Shown one piece after another: positions 26,121 to 35,993 of a DNA stretch of 64,000 nucleotides (its first letter is position 1; each line of letters opens with the position of its first letter). The notes beneath the pieces are model-generated. The model had not been told where the DNA came from and did no database searches. It was given only the letters and a program-made list of their open reading frames with translations. The position numbers were made by a program, and so were the translations under genes. Source of the stretch: Pseudomonas serboccidentalis (GTDB lineage: Bacteria > Pseudomonadota > Gammaproteobacteria > Pseudomonadales > Pseudomonadaceae); contig NZ_CP101655.1 of the NCBI RefSeq assembly GCF_028830055.1, positions 1,990,880 through 2,054,879 on the forward strand, in the 5' to 3' direction.

Positions 26121-27779
26121 TTATTGCGCGGCCGTCATGGAAGGCCGGCAACCCTGAAAAATATCCAGCCCCGGCTGATACAGCGAGGTCTTCACCTCGA
26201 ACAACCCCAGCACCGAGTGGAACAGGTTGTCATGGCTCAGATCTGCCTGGTCGGCCTTGCCTTGCAGACAACCCCGATCGATCCCTTCATGGGTCAGCGT
26301 GGAGTCTCCAAACCACATCATCATCGGCACATGGGTCTGCGCCTCGGGCGCCAGCGCATACGGCGCCGCGTGCAGGTACAGGCCGTTTTCGCCCAGTGAT
26401 TCGCCGTGGTCGGAGACATACACCATCGAAGTATCGAGGGTGTCCTGATTGCGCTTGAGCAACTCGATCACCTTGGCGAGGAAGTGGTCGGTGTAGAGGA
26501 TCGTGTTGTCGTACACGTTCACCAGCTCATCGCGGCTGCAACTGCCCAACTGGTTGGTGTGGCAGATCGGGGTGAAACGCTCCATGGTTTTCGGGTAGCG
26601 CTCGTAGTATTCCGGGCCATGGCTGCCGTCGGCGTGCAGGACAATGATTGCGTGGCCCTTGAGGCTGTCGATGTAGTTCTGCAGGTCGGCCAGCAGCGCT
26701 TCATCGAGGCAGTTGCTGCCGTCGCAGAACGGCCCCGGCTGGTTCTTCGCGATGTCGCGGTGCGGCACGCGCAGGCAGGTGCCCTTGCAGTCGCTGTTGT
26801 TGTCCAGCCACAGCACCTGCACGCCGGCGCGTTGCAGGATGTCGAGCAGGCCTTCGTAGGTTTTGCCTTTCTTGTCGCTGTAGTCCTCTCGCGGGAACAT
26901 CGAGAACATGCACGGCACCGACACCGCCGTGGACGTGCCGCAGGAATGCACCCGAGTGAAGTTGAGGATGTCCAGCTTGCTCAGTTCGGGATTGGTCTCG
27001 CGTGCATAGCCATTCAGCGAGAAGTGATCGGCGCGGGCGGTTTCGCCAACCACAAAGACCATCAGCGACTTCTTCTCGCGGCTGGCGGCCTTCGCGCTCA
27101 TCACCGCGTCTTCACCGATGGCCTGCACCACGAAGTGCTTTTTGATGCCCAGGCGTTGCTTGGTGTACTTGCTGATGGCGTAGATGTAGTTGGTCGGGTT
27201 GATGAAGTGGGTGAGCTTGTCTTCTTCACGGAAGATCGGCGCGTAGGTCGAATAGAACGCGCCCACCGAGGCACCGATCACCAGCACGCAGGCGGCGATC
27301 ACCAGCACCTTGTTGAGCAGGCCGCGAAAGAACGGCCGATAACTCACCGGCCAACGCCAGATCAGCACCGCCGGCAGCACGCCGAGCAGCAGCACGTAGG
27401 CCAGCAGTTTGCCGTTGAACAGCGCGGCGGCTTCGCCCGGGTTGGTTTCGAACACGTTCTGGATCATCACCGTGTCGATGGTGATCCCGTATTCATTCAT
27501 GAAATACGCGGCGCAGGCCGAGAGCAGGGCGACCACGGTCAGCGCCGGTTTCAGGGTCCAGCGAAACGACACCAGGGTCAGCAACAGCGTAATGGCGGCC
27601 CACAGAAACAACCCGAACGAGGCAAAAAACGCCAGTTTGTGCGCGCCTTGCAGGGTGATCAGCGTACCCAGTGCCTTCCAGGTCGCCAGGTTGTACAGCG
27701 CCACCAGTGCCAGGGAAAACAGCAGCACCAGACGGGTTGAAGTGATGGACGATAAACGCAGTCCTTTGCCCAAAGCCAT
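26121..27779 (-). CDS. eptA: Lipid A phosphoethanolamine transferase EptA
   Basis: 552 aa from the ATG at 27779, which has GAGGA 9 bases upstream; ATG 27788 would touch that site. An N-terminal membrane domain of five helices is followed by a periplasmic sulfatase-fold domain. The nucleophile Thr lies in GETARADHF (about residue 247). Other metal ligands are visible in HADGSHGPEYY and YVSDHGESLGENG, and the paired cysteines expected for EptA/MCR proteins are present (SCGTSTAVSVPC, CKGTC). It adds phosphoethanolamine to lipid A, which lowers surface charge and polymyxin binding. It is divergent from lexA2; a direct repeat at 27855-27872 could bind a two-component regulator. Confidence 0.94.
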   Translation of the reverse strand: MALGKGLRLSSITSTRLVLLFSLALVALYNLATWKALGTLITLQGAHKLAFFASFGLFLWAAITLLLTLVSFRWTLKPALTVVALLSACAAYFMNEYGITIDTVMIQNVFETNPGEAAALFNGKLLAYVLLLGVLPAVLIWRWPVSYRPFFRGLLNKVLVIAACVLVIGASVGAFYSTYAPIFREEDKLTHFINPTNYIYAISKYTKQRLGIKKHFVVQAIGEDAVMSAKAASREKKSLMVFVVGETARADHFSLNGYARETNPELSKLDILNFTRVHSCGTSTAVSVPCMFSMFPREDYSDKKGKTYEGLLDILQRAGVQVLWLDNNSDCKGTCLRVPHRDIAKNQPGPFCDGSNCLDEALLADLQNYIDSLKGHAIIVLHADGSHGPEYYERYPKTMERFTPICHTNQLGSCSRDELVNVYDNTILYTDHFLAKVIELLKRNQDTLDTSMVYVSDHGESLGENGLYLHAAPYALAPEAQTHVPMMMWFGDSTLTHEGIDRGCLQGKADQADLSHDNLFHSVLGLFEVKTSLYQPGLDIFQGCRPSMTAAQ

Positions 27780-27854
27780 TGCAGACATTCCTCTACTCGA
27801 TAGAAAACACGCGCGATAACGCGCGTAACTGTAGAAGAACAATAGTAAAAATTT

Positions 27855-27872
27855 TGTAAACATCCTGTAACA
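27855..27872 (-). promoter_or_regulatory. Direct repeat upstream of eptA
   Basis: Read toward eptA the sequence is TGTTACA-GGA-TGTTTACA, two near-identical half sites about 10-11 bases apart, the usual spacing for OmpR-type response regulators. It lies about 76-93 bases upstream of the eptA start. It is not a textbook PmrA box, so the regulator is not identified. Confidence 0.35.
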
Positions 27873-27955
27873 ACTACAGCCGCACCCACGCATTCCCCTG
27901 TAGGCGCTGCCGAAGGCTCGGGCCGACTGGCGGTGCTTGTCAGTAAAATTCCACA

Positions 27956-27973
27956 GGAGTACAAATGTACTCC
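27956..27973. promoter_or_regulatory. LexA2-type operator over the lexA2 start
   Basis: GGAGTACAAATGTACTCC is a perfect 7+7 palindrome with a 4-base centre. It includes the Shine-Dalgarno GGAG and the ATG (27965-27967). It matches in form the GTAC-N4-GTGC-like box reported for the second LexA of P. putida and differs from the CTG-N10-CAG box of LexA1, which points to autoregulation. Confidence 0.7.
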
Positions 27974-28582
27974 ATGACCAATCTCACTCCCCGCCGTACC
28001 GCCATCCTGACCTTTATCCGCGAACGCATCGCCGAACACGGTCAGCCCCCAAGCCTCGCTGAAATCAGCGAGGCTTTTGGTTTTGCCTCGCGCAGCGTGG
28101 CGCGCAAGCATGTGCTGGCGCTCACCGAAGCCGGGTTTATCGAGGTCAATCCGCATCAGGCCAGGGGCATTCGTCTGCTTGGGCAACCGGCGCGACCGGA
28201 GCTGCTCGATATTCCCGTGCTCGGCCGGGTCGCCGCCGGTGCGCCGATCGGCGCCGATGCCGACATCCATAGCCGCTTGATGCTCGACCCGGCGCTGTTC
28301 TCCCGCCCGCCCGACTATATGCTGCGGGTGCAGGGCGACTCGATGATCGAGGACGGCATTCTCGACGGTGATCTGGTGGGGGTGAAGCGCAATCCCGAGG
28401 CGTTCAACGGGCAGATCGTGGTGGCGCGGCTCGACGGTGAAGTGACGATCAAACGCTTCGAGCGTGTCGGCGCGACGGTGCGCCTGCTGCCGCGCAACCC
28501 GGCGTACCAGCCGATTGTCGTGCGCGACGATCAGGACCTGGCCATCGAAGGGGTGTTCTGCGGTCTGGTGAGGCAAGGCTGA
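27965..28582 (+). CDS. lexA2: SOS repressor LexA2
   Basis: 205 aa. An N-terminal winged helix (PPSLAEISEAFGFASRSVARKHVLAL) is followed by an S24 peptidase domain. The self-cleavage bond is Ala91-Gly92 (RVAAGAP), with catalytic Ser126 (QGDSM) and Lys163 (VTIKRF), so RecA-stimulated cleavage should work. It is first in a four-gene mutagenesis operon and overlaps imuA by one base (TGATG). Genomes of this group also carry a canonical lexA1 elsewhere; this one is assigned as lexA2 from the company of imuA-imuB-dnaE2. The start is fixed by AGGAG 5 bases upstream. Confidence 0.95.
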   Translation: MYSMTNLTPRRTAILTFIRERIAEHGQPPSLAEISEAFGFASRSVARKHVLALTEAGFIEVNPHQARGIRLLGQPARPELLDIPVLGRVAAGAPIGADADIHSRLMLDPALFSRPPDYMLRVQGDSMIEDGILDGDLVGVKRNPEAFNGQIVVARLDGEVTIKRFERVGATVRLLPRNPAYQPIVVRDDQDLAIEGVFCGLVRQG

Positions 28583-29199
28583 TGGGCGCCGTCGTTGCAC
28601 TCGATACGCTGTTCAATGGCGGCCAGGTCTGGAAGGGCCGGCCTGCGCCCCCGGCTGCCAGCCCGCAACCCACGGGGCATGCCGCGCTCGATGCGGCATT
28701 GCCCAGCGGCGGCTGGCCGGAAGCGGCGCTGAGCGAAATCCTTCTGGCCGGCCCCGGGGTTGGCGAACTGCAACTGGTCTGGCCGACCCTGGCGCGGTTG
28801 TCGGCGGCGGGCGAGCGCATCGTGCTGGTGGCGCCACCGTTCGTGCCGTACCCGCAGGCGTGGGAGAACGCCGGGATCGATCTGCGTCAGTTGTCGGTGA
28901 TCCAGGCCAGCGAACGCGAGGCCTTGTGGGCGGCGGAACAATGCCTGCGCTCGGGCAGTTGCGGCGCGGTGCTGTGCTGGCCGCACAAGGCCGATGACCG
29001 CGCGTTGCGGCGCCTGCAAGTGGCGGCGGAAACCGGCCAGACCCTGGCCTTTGCCTGGCGCCCGCTGAGCGAGGCGGTCAACCCGTCGCCGGCGGCGCTG
29101 CGCATTGCCATCGACGCCAAACCTGCCCAGTTGCGCGTGCTCAAATGCCGGGGTGGACTGGCGCGCACGGCGCCGATTGCGTTTGCCGTGGGGCACTGA
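28582..29199 (+). CDS. imuA: Mutagenesis protein ImuA (RecA/SulA-like)
   Basis: 205 aa. It is related to RecA/SulA-like proteins of imuAB-dnaE2 cassettes; the segment GGWPEAALSEILLAGPGVGELQLV matches the RecA-like core, but without a proper Walker A GKT. ImuA belongs to the error-prone synthesis complex with ImuB and DnaE2 and is thought to help RecA interaction. The start overlaps the lexA2 stop, and imuB begins 7 bases after its stop, so co-translation is likely. Confidence 0.92.
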   Translation: MGAVVALDTLFNGGQVWKGRPAPPAASPQPTGHAALDAALPSGGWPEAALSEILLAGPGVGELQLVWPTLARLSAAGERIVLVAPPFVPYPQAWENAGIDLRQLSVIQASEREALWAAEQCLRSGSCGAVLCWPHKADDRALRRLQVAAETGQTLAFAWRPLSEAVNPSPAALRIAIDAKPAQLRVLKCRGGLARTAPIAFAVGH

Positions 29200-29206
29200 G
29201 GTCGTC

Positions 29207-30622
29207 ATGCGCTGGGTCTGTATTCTATTCCCGCAATTGGCGCTCGACGCGGTGCTGCGTCAGCGTCCCGATCCCGATGAACCGTTGGTGCTGCTCAGCG
29301 GCCCGGCCCAGCGCCGGGTGCTGCAAGCGGTGAATGCCCCGGCGCGTCAGCTCGGCCTGCGCGCTGGCCAGTCGATGACTGCCGCGCAGGCTTTGAGCAA
29401 AGGTTTTGCCACCGCCGACTACGACCTCGCCGAGGTCGAGCACTGGCAGCAGTTTCTTGCGGCGTGGGCCTATCGGTTCAGCGCGCAGGTCAGCGTGCAT
29501 TACCCGCGTACCGTGGTGTTCGAGATTGAATCCAGCCTGGGCCTGTTCGGCTCCTGGGCGCAGTTCGAAGCGCGGCTGCGCAAGGAACTGACCGAACTGG
29601 GGTTCCGGCATCGCATCGTCGCCGCACCGAATCCGGTGGCGGCGCGCGTGCTGGCCAACGCCTACGACGGTCTGGTGGTGCCCGACGGTGAGGCCTTGCA
29701 ACATCACCTCGGGCAGTTGCCCGTCGACCGCGTCGGGCTGGAGCCGCCAGTCGCTACGGCGCTGGCGCGCATGGGCCTGCGCAATCTGAGCCAGGTGCAG
29801 AGTCTGCCGCGTCAGGCCCTGGCCCGGCGTTTCGAAGCGTCGATGCTCAAACACCTCGATACCCTGTTCGGCGCACGCCCACTGGCCTTGGCGTTCTATC
29901 TGCCGCCGGATCGCTTCGATGTGCGCATCGAGCTGAATTTCGACGTGCAATCCCATCAGGCCTTGCTGTTCCCGTTACGCCGGTTGACCGGTGATCTGTC
30001 GGCGTTCCTCTGCGGACGCGACAGTGGCGTGCAGCGTTTCGACCTGCACCTGGAGCACGCCGGGCTGCCGGACAGCGTGATCAAGGTCGGCCTGCTCAGC
30101 GCCGAGCGCGATCCGGCGATGCTCTTCGAACTGGCCCGGGGGCGACTGGAACAGGTGCAGGTCGAGGCGCCGGTGCGTGGTTTGCGCCTGCGCGCCGAAG
30201 ATCTGCCGAGTTTCGTGCCGCAGTTTCAGGAGCTGTTCGATGAGCGTCCGCAACAGACCTTGCCCTGGGAGCAATTGCGCGAGCGCCTGCGCGCACGGCT
30301 CGGCGATGACGCGGTGCAGGGCCTGCGCTTCCAGGCCGACCATCGCCCGGAATGTGCGTGGCAGAACGGCGTCGACAAGCAGCGCTGCAGCGGGTTGCCG
30401 AGCGTTCAGCGCCCGGGCTGGCTGCTCGGCGAACCGCAAAGCGTGCCGGAAGGCTCGGCGCGAATTCTCATGGGCCCGGAGCGCATCGAGTCCGGCTGGT
30501 GGGACGGCGACGATGTGCGCCGCGATTACTACCTGATCCAGAACCGCGCCGGTCAGCAGGGCTGGGCCTATCGGGCCGTGGGCGAGGGCGGTCCGTTGTG
30601 GCTGCAGGGCTGGTTTGCATGA
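29207..30622 (+). CDS. imuB: Y-family polymerase-like mutagenesis protein ImuB
   Basis: 471 aa. It begins [17 protein letters not shown], where Y-family polymerases have a catalytic DxD start (e.g. DMDAFF). The acidic catalytic residues are absent, as in all ImuB proteins, so it is a non-catalytic hub that binds the beta clamp and recruits DnaE2. A finger/thumb region and helix-hairpin-helix-like part are visible, with a C-terminal extension ending [12 protein letters not shown] 29207 is chosen over upstream in-frame starts that would run into imuA. The stop overlaps the dnaE2 start (ATGA). Confidence 0.94.
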   Translation: MRWVCILFPQLALDAVLRQRPDPDEPLVLLSGPAQRRVLQAVNAPARQLGLRAGQSMTAAQALSKGFATADYDLAEVEHWQQFLAAWAYRFSAQVSVHYPRTVVFEIESSLGLFGSWAQFEARLRKELTELGFRHRIVAAPNPVAARVLANAYDGLVVPDGEALQHHLGQLPVDRVGLEPPVATALARMGLRNLSQVQSLPRQALARRFEASMLKHLDTLFGARPLALAFYLPPDRFDVRIELNFDVQSHQALLFPLRRLTGDLSAFLCGRDSGVQRFDLHLEHAGLPDSVIKVGLLSAERDPAMLFELARGRLEQVQVEAPVRGLRLRAEDLPSFVPQFQELFDERPQQTLPWEQLRERLRARLGDDAVQGLRFQADHRPECAWQNGVDKQRCSGLPSVQRPGWLLGEPQSVPEGSARILMGPERIESGWWDGDDVRRDYYLIQNRAGQQGWAYRAVGEGGPLWLQGWFA

Positions 30623-33600
30623 ACGACGGCTATGCCGAGTTGCACTGCCTGTCGAACTTCAGTTTCCAGCGCGGTGCCTCCAGTGCCCTTGAACTGTTCC
30701 AGCGGGCGAAAAAACACGCTTACCAGGCGCTGGCGATCACCGACGAGTGCACGCTGGCCGGGATCGTCCGTGCCTGGCAGGCGGCGAAATCGGTTGAACT
30801 GCCGCTGATCATCGGCAGCGAAATCCGCATCGACAACGGCCCGAAACTGGTGCTGCTGGTGGAGAACCTCGCGGGTTATCAGGCCTTGTGCGGCTTGATC
30901 ACTCAAGCTCGACGGCGTGCGCAGAAAGGCCAGTATCAGGTAATGCGCGAGGATTTCAGCGAGCCGTTGCCAGGGTTGCTCACGCTGTGGGTGCCGGACA
31001 CCGTGGATGACGTGGAGGAGGGCCGCTGGCTGAAACAGACCTTCGGTGCGCGGCTGTATCTGGCAGTGCAGTTGCATCGTGGGCAGGACGACCAGCGCCG
31101 GTTGGCGGCGCTGCTGAATCTGGCGGAGCAACTGCAGATTACCGCCGTGGCCAGCGGTGATGTGCACATGCACGCCCGTGGCCGGCGAGCCTTGCAGGAC
31201 ACCATGACCGCGATCCGTCATCACGTCCCGGTGGCCGAGGCCGGGTTGCGCCTGCACCCCAACGGCGAGCGCCATCTGCGCAGCCTCGATGTATTGCGCG
31301 AACTGTATCCGCCGGCGTTGCTCGACGCGTCGGTGCAACTGGCGCGGCGCTGCACTTTCGATCTGGGTGAGTTGTGCTATCAGTATCCGAAAGAGCTGGT
31401 GCCCGAAGGGCATACCGGTAGTTCGTGGTTGCGCCAGTTGACTAAAGAGGGCATCGCCTGGCGCTGGAAAAAAGGCGCGCCCTTCAAAGTGCTGAGGCAG
31501 ATCAACAAAGAGCTGAAACTGATCGCCGAACTCGGCTACGAAAGCTACTTCCTCACCGTGCATGACGTGGTGCGCTTCGCCCGCGAGCAAAAAATCCTCT
31601 GTCAGGGCCGGGGTTCGGCAGCCAACTCGGCGGTGTGTTTTGCCTTGGGCATCACTGAGATCGACCCGGACCGCACCACGCTGCTGTTCGAACGCTTCAT
31701 GTCGAAAGAGCGCAACGAGCCGCCGGACATCGACGTCGACTTCGAGCACGAACGCCGCGAAGAAGTCCTGCAATACGTGTTCCGCCGTTATGGTCGCCGG
31801 CGTGCGGCGCTGACGGCGGTGGTCAGCACCTATCACGCCGCCGGTGCGGTACGCGACGTGGCCAAGGCCCTCGGCCTGCCGCCGGATCAGATCAATGCGC
31901 TGGCCGATTGCTGCGGTCACTGGAGCGATGAAACGCCACCGCTGGCGCGCTTGCTCGAAGGCGGGTTCGACCCCGACAGCCCGGTGCTGCGTCGGGTGCT
32001 GAGCCTGACCGGGCAACTGATCGGTTTCCCCCGGCACCTGTCGCAACACCCTGGCGGTTTCGTGATTTCCGAGCAGCCGCTGGACACGCTGGTGCCGGTG
32101 GAAAACGCTGCCATGGCCGAGCGCACGATCATTCAGTGGGACAAGGACGACCTCGACGCGGTCGGGCTGCTCAAGGTCGATATCCTCGCCCTCGGCATGC
32201 TCAGCGCGATCCGCCGTTGCTTCGACTTGCTGCGCCGTCATCGCCATCGGGATCTGAGCCTGGCGACGATACCGGCCGAAGACAAACCGACCTACGAGAT
32301 GATCAGCCGCGCCGACACCATCGGTGTGTTCCAGATCGAATCACGGGCGCAGATGTCGATGCTGCCGCGCCTGAAACCGGCGAAGTTCTACGATCTGGTG
32401 ATCGAGGTCGCCATCGTTCGTCCGGGGCCGATCCAGGGCGGGATGGTCCATCCGTACCTGCGCCGCCGGAACAAGGAAGAAGAGGAAACCTATCCTTCGG
32501 AAAAGCTCAAAGTGGTATTGGAGCGCACCCTCGGCGTGCCGCTGTTTCAGGAACAGGTGATGCAGATCGCCATCGTCGCCGCCGACTACAGCCCCGGCGA
32601 GGCCGATCAGTTGCGCCGCTCCATGGCCGCATGGAAACGCCACGGCGGGCTGGAACCGCACAAGGAACGCCTCGCCGCCGGCATGAAGAAAAACGGCTAC
32701 ACCCCGGAATTCGCCGCGCAGATCTTCGAGCAGATCAAGGGTTTCGGCAGCTACGGCTTTCCCGAATCCCACGCCGCCAGTTTCGCCTTGCTGACCTACG
32801 CCAGTTGCTGGCTCAAGTGCCACGAACCGGCGGCGTTCGCCTGTGCGCTGATCAACAGCTGGCCGATGGGTTTCTACAGCCCGGATCAGATCCTTCAGGA
32901 CGCGCGCCGCCATCAATTGCAGATCCGTCCGGTGGACGTGCGCGCCAGCGACTGGGATTGCAGCCTGGAACCGATCAGTGGTGCGCAACCGGCGATCCGC
33001 ATGGGCCTGCGGATGATCAAGGGGTTTCGCGAGGACGATGCCCGGCGCATCGAAGCGGCGCGGGCACGGGGCGCGTTTGTCGATGTCGCCGACCTGGGCG
33101 AGCGGGCTGCGCTCGACAGTCGGGCCCAGGCGTTGCTTGCCGATTCCGGGGCGTTGCGCGGGATGGCCGGGCATCGGCATCGCGCCCGCTGGGAAGTGGC
33201 CGGGGTACAGAAACAACTGGGCCTGTTTGCCGGGTTGCCGAGTCAGGAAGAGCCCGATGTGCTGCTGCCCAAACCCAGTGTCGGTGAAGACCTGCAGGCC
33301 GACTACGCGACGCTCGGCACCACGCTGGGGCCGCATCCATTGGCGCTGCTGCGTGGCGAACTCAAGGCCCGGCGCTGCCGCAGTTCGCAGGAGCTGATGG
33401 ACGTCGAGCACGGGCGACCGGTGAGCATCGCCGGGCTGGTCACCGGCCGGCAACGACCGGGCACTGCCAGCGGCGTGACCTTCGTCACCCTGGAAGATGA
33501 ATTCGGCAACGTCAACGTGGTGGTCTGGCGTGATCTGGCTGAACGGCAGCGCCAGGTGCTGGTCGGCTCGCAACTGCTCAAGGTCGATGGCCGCTGGGAG

Positions 33601-33696
33601 CGTGAAGGCGACGTCCGGCACCTGATCGCCGGGCGGCTGAGCGACCTGAGTTCGCTGCTCGATGGCATTCGCGTGCAGAGCCGCGACTTTCATTAA
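30619..33696 (+). CDS. dnaE2: Error-prone DNA polymerase DnaE2
   Basis: 1025 aa C-family polymerase, shorter than replicative DnaE (about 1160-1170). An N-terminal PHP domain ([27 protein letters not shown]) leads into the polymerase core with catalytic aspartates in [12 protein letters not shown] (Asp370, Asp372). A helix-hairpin-helix and an OB-fold ([23 protein letters not shown]) follow near the C-terminus. It performs damage-induced translesion synthesis with ImuA and ImuB. The ATG at 30619 overlaps the imuB stop; a much longer upstream frame is a shadow of imuB. Confidence 0.96.
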   Translation: MNDGYAELHCLSNFSFQRGASSALELFQRAKKHAYQALAITDECTLAGIVRAWQAAKSVELPLIIGSEIRIDNGPKLVLLVENLAGYQALCGLITQARRRAQKGQYQVMREDFSEPLPGLLTLWVPDTVDDVEEGRWLKQTFGARLYLAVQLHRGQDDQRRLAALLNLAEQLQITAVASGDVHMHARGRRALQDTMTAIRHHVPVAEAGLRLHPNGERHLRSLDVLRELYPPALLDASVQLARRCTFDLGELCYQYPKELVPEGHTGSSWLRQLTKEGIAWRWKKGAPFKVLRQINKELKLIAELGYESYFLTVHDVVRFAREQKILCQGRGSAANSAVCFALGITEIDPDRTTLLFERFMSKERNEPPDIDVDFEHERREEVLQYVFRRYGRRRAALTAVVSTYHAAGAVRDVAKALGLPPDQINALADCCGHWSDETPPLARLLEGGFDPDSPVLRRVLSLTGQLIGFPRHLSQHPGGFVISEQPLDTLVPVENAAMAERTIIQWDKDDLDAVGLLKVDILALGMLSAIRRCFDLLRRHRHRDLSLATIPAEDKPTYEMISRADTIGVFQIESRAQMSMLPRLKPAKFYDLVIEVAIVRPGPIQGGMVHPYLRRRNKEEEETYPSEKLKVVLERTLGVPLFQEQVMQIAIVAADYSPGEADQLRRSMAAWKRHGGLEPHKERLAAGMKKNGYTPEFAAQIFEQIKGFGSYGFPESHAASFALLTYASCWLKCHEPAAFACALINSWPMGFYSPDQILQDARRHQLQIRPVDVRASDWDCSLEPISGAQPAIRMGLRMIKGFREDDARRIEAARARGAFVDVADLGERAALDSRAQALLADSGALRGMAGHRHRARWEVAGVQKQLGLFAGLPSQEEPDVLLPKPSVGEDLQADYATLGTTLGPHPLALLRGELKARRCRSSQELMDVEHGRPVSIAGLVTGRQRPGTASGVTFVTLEDEFGNVNVVVWRDLAERQRQVLVGSQLLKVDGRWEREGDVRHLIAGRLSDLSSLLDGIRVQSRDFH

Positions 33697-33704
33697 CACC
33701 AATC

Positions 33705-33795
33705 CCCTGTAGGAGCTGCCGAAGGCTGCGATCTTTTGACTTTGATTTTATAAAACAAGGTCAAAAGATCGCAGCCTTCGGCAGCTCCTACAGGG
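33705..33795. repeat. REP palindrome, GTAGGAGCTGCC family
   Basis: An inverted pair of REP motifs with a 25-base AT-rich spacer, just after the dnaE2 stop. Confidence 0.9.
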
Positions 33796-33931
33796 TGGGG
33801 GCGGCAGCCAATTCATTGGCGTCAAAAATTCCTGTCACGAATGATGGCACTTTGTCATAATGCCGCCCCTTTTCCCGCTCCCCACCGCGTTGCCGTGCCG
33901 GGATACACCGTTTTTTCAGAAGGAATGCACA

Positions 33932-34624
33932 GTGAGAATGATCTCCCGGATGTTGGTCTCAGGCGTTGCAATTGCCGTGCTTGGCACCCTCGCCAGCTCC
34001 CTTGCCGGCTGCGCCACCGAAAGCTCCCGCGCACTGCCGGTGGCCAAGGTCGAGAGCGCCACTCAGGTCTGGACCGGGGCTCGCGTGCCGATGGCGGTGG
34101 GCAAGTTCGACAACCGCTCCAGCTACATGCGCGGGATCTTCTCCGACGGCGTCGATCGCCTCGGCGGTCAGGCCAAGACCATCCTGATCACCCACCTGCA
34201 GCAGACCAACCGTTTCTCCGTACTGGATCGCGACAACATGGGCGAGATCCAGCAGGAAGCGGCGATCAAGGGCCAGACCCAGCGTCTCAAAGGCGCCGAT
34301 TACGTGGTCACCGGTGACGTCACCGAATTCGGCCGCAAGGAAACCGGCGACCACCAGCTGTTCGGCATTCTCGGCCGTGGCAAAACCCAGGTCGCCTACG
34401 CCAAGGTCAATCTGAACATCGTCAACATCAGCACGTCCGAAGTGGTCTATTCGACCCAGGGCGCCGGCGAATACGCCTTGTCCAACCGCGAAATCATCGG
34501 CTTTGGCGGCACCGCTGCGTACGACTCCACCCTCAACGGCAAAGTCCTCGATCTGGCCATGCGCGAGGCGATCAATCGTCTGGTTGATGGCATGAACGCC
34601 GGTGCCTGGAAACCGGGTAACTGA
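33932..34624 (+). CDS. CsgG/HfaB-family lipoprotein
   Basis: 230 aa from GTG 33932, which has AAGGA 7 bases upstream; ATG 33938 would be 13 bases away. A lipoprotein signal (VLGTLASSLAGC) gives a lipidated Cys. The mature part matches the CsgG fold (VPMAVGKFDNRS, QTNRFSVLDRDNMGEIQQE, GADYVVTGDVTEFG, QVAYAKVNLNIVNISTSEVVYS). CsgG itself forms the curli export pore, but no curli subunit genes are present, so this belongs to the stand-alone CsgG-like group that travels with DUF4810 and DUF799 lipoproteins. Three lipoproteins in one operon suggest an outer-membrane or periplasm-facing complex of unknown job. Confidence 0.88.
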   Translation: MRMISRMLVSGVAIAVLGTLASSLAGCATESSRALPVAKVESATQVWTGARVPMAVGKFDNRSSYMRGIFSDGVDRLGGQAKTILITHLQQTNRFSVLDRDNMGEIQQEAAIKGQTQRLKGADYVVTGDVTEFGRKETGDHQLFGILGRGKTQVAYAKVNLNIVNISTSEVVYSTQGAGEYALSNREIIGFGGTAAYDSTLNGKVLDLAMREAINRLVDGMNAGAWKPGN

Positions 34625-34653
34625 TCGCGATTGATTGCAAGGAGCAATACCCC

Positions 34654-35022
34654 ATGAACTTGACTTTGTCGCGGTCGTTGCTGGCCCTGACGCTGGCCGC
34701 CAGCGCCTTGCTGGCCGGTTGCAGCAGCCCGAAAACCCTGTACCAGTGGGAAGACTACCAACCGCAGGTCTACGAATACTTCAAAGGCGAAGAGCCGAAA
34801 GAAGCCCAGGCCGAAGTGCTGGAGCGTGACCTGCAGAAGATCCGTTCCACTGGCAAGGCCGTGCCGCCGGGCTACCACGCACACCTGGGCCTGCTGTACC
34901 TGAGCATGGGCAAGGACGATCAGATGGTGCAGCAGTTGCGCACCGAGAAAGCGCTGTTTCCCGAGTCCGGCCCGTACATGGATTTTCTGCTTAAAAACGC
35001 CAAGACCGGAGACGCCCAATGA
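34654..35022 (+). CDS. DUF4810 lipoprotein
   Basis: 122 aa. A signal with lipobox LLAGC is followed by SSPKTLYQWEDYQPQVYEYF, the signature start of DUF4810 proteins, and a TPR-like helical segment (HAHLGLLYLSMGKDDQMVQQLRTEKALFPES). AAGGAG precedes the ATG by 7-8 bases. It is the middle gene of the CsgG-like/DUF4810/DUF799 operon; its stop overlaps the next start (ATGA). No function is known. Confidence 0.88.
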   Translation: MNLTLSRSLLALTLAASALLAGCSSPKTLYQWEDYQPQVYEYFKGEEPKEAQAEVLERDLQKIRSTGKAVPPGYHAHLGLLYLSMGKDDQMVQQLRTEKALFPESGPYMDFLLKNAKTGDAQ

Positions 35023-35678
35023 TCTCGCGCACCCTGAAACTGTTGGCCGTCGGTCTGGCTCTGACCGTGCTCGGCGGTTGCGTTGCGCCGAAAACCGTCG
35101 ACTATTCGGCGTACAAACAGGCGCGCCCGAAGACCATTCTGGTGCTGCCGCCGCTGAACACCTCGCCCGACGTGAAAGCTTCGTACAGCCTGTTGTCGCA
35201 AGTGACGTTTCCATTGGCCGAGGCCGGTTACTACGTGCTGCCGATCACCCTGGTGGACGAAACCTTCCGCCAGAACGGCCTGACCACGCCGGATGACATC
35301 CATCAGGCACCGGCCAACAAACTCAAGGAAATCTTTGGCGCCGACGCTGCGTTGTACATCACCGTGACCGAGTACGGTACGCGGTACATGGTCATCAGCA
35401 GCGAAACCGCGGTGACCGCCACCGCCAGACTGGTGGACCTGAAGTCCGGCACCACGCTGTGGACCGGTTCGGCGCGTGCGTCGAGCGAAGAGGGTGGCAA
35501 CAACAGCGGTGGCGGCCTGGTCGGCATGCTGATCACTGCCGCGGTGAAGCAGGTCATCAACAGTTCGACCGACGCCGGTTACCCGATTGCCGGTGTGGCG
35601 AGCAATCGACTGTTGTCGGCGGGTCAGCACGCCGGCCTGTTGTACGGCCCGCGCTCGCCGAAGTACGGCACTGACTGA
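35019..35678 (+). CDS. DUF799 (GNA1162-like) lipoprotein
   Basis: 219 aa. Lipobox LGGC, then APKTVDYSAYKQARPKTILVLPPLNTS, typical of DUF799. The rest is an alpha/beta domain resembling the TolB N-domain/CsgG-like fold (FGADAALYITVTEYGTRY, SSETAVTATARLVDLKSGTTLW). Relatives include the surface-exposed vaccine candidate GNA1162 of Neisseria, where similar neighbours also occur. It is the last gene of the operon; a REP pair follows. Confidence 0.88.
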   Translation: MISRTLKLLAVGLALTVLGGCVAPKTVDYSAYKQARPKTILVLPPLNTSPDVKASYSLLSQVTFPLAEAGYYVLPITLVDETFRQNGLTTPDDIHQAPANKLKEIFGADAALYITVTEYGTRYMVISSETAVTATARLVDLKSGTTLWTGSARASSEEGGNNSGGGLVGMLITAAVKQVINSSTDAGYPIAGVASNRLLSAGQHAGLLYGPRSPKYGTD

Positions 35679-35679
35679 A

Positions 35680-35762
35680 GATCAAAAGATCGCAGCCTTC
35701 GGCAGCTCCTACAGGGCAATGCATTCCAAAATGTAGGAGCTGCCGAAGGCTGCGATCTTTTT
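35680..35762. repeat. REP pair, GTAGGAGCTGCC family
   Basis: Two inverted REP copies with the GTAGGAG ends facing inward, separated by about 20 bases, after the DUF799 stop. The rest of the 315-bp gap (to 35993) holds the GntR gene leader. Confidence 0.88.
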
Positions 35763-35931
35763 TGCTTATTTGGATATAGCCCAAAACCGCTCGCCCCCCC
35801 GGCGCTTGCAACGAGCGCACCGACCAGGCTCCATTTGCATCATCACGGGCCTCTCGTTCACTTGATCCCATTCAACTGGCAATCCAGACCCTGCATCTCG
35901 ACGCCGAAGGCGATATCCTGCGCCACACTTA

Positions 35932-35939
35932 TGTGCACA
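35932..35939. promoter_or_regulatory. TGTGCACA palindrome upstream of the gntR-type gene
   Basis: A perfect 8-bp palindrome 54 bases before the GntR-type start. FCD-type GntR proteins bind short palindromes and often regulate themselves, so it is a candidate operator. Confidence 0.25.
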
Positions 35940-35993
35940 AATGGCGCATAACGCTGGAACACCGTGTGTGCCCGAGGCTAAAGGAGTGTTCGA

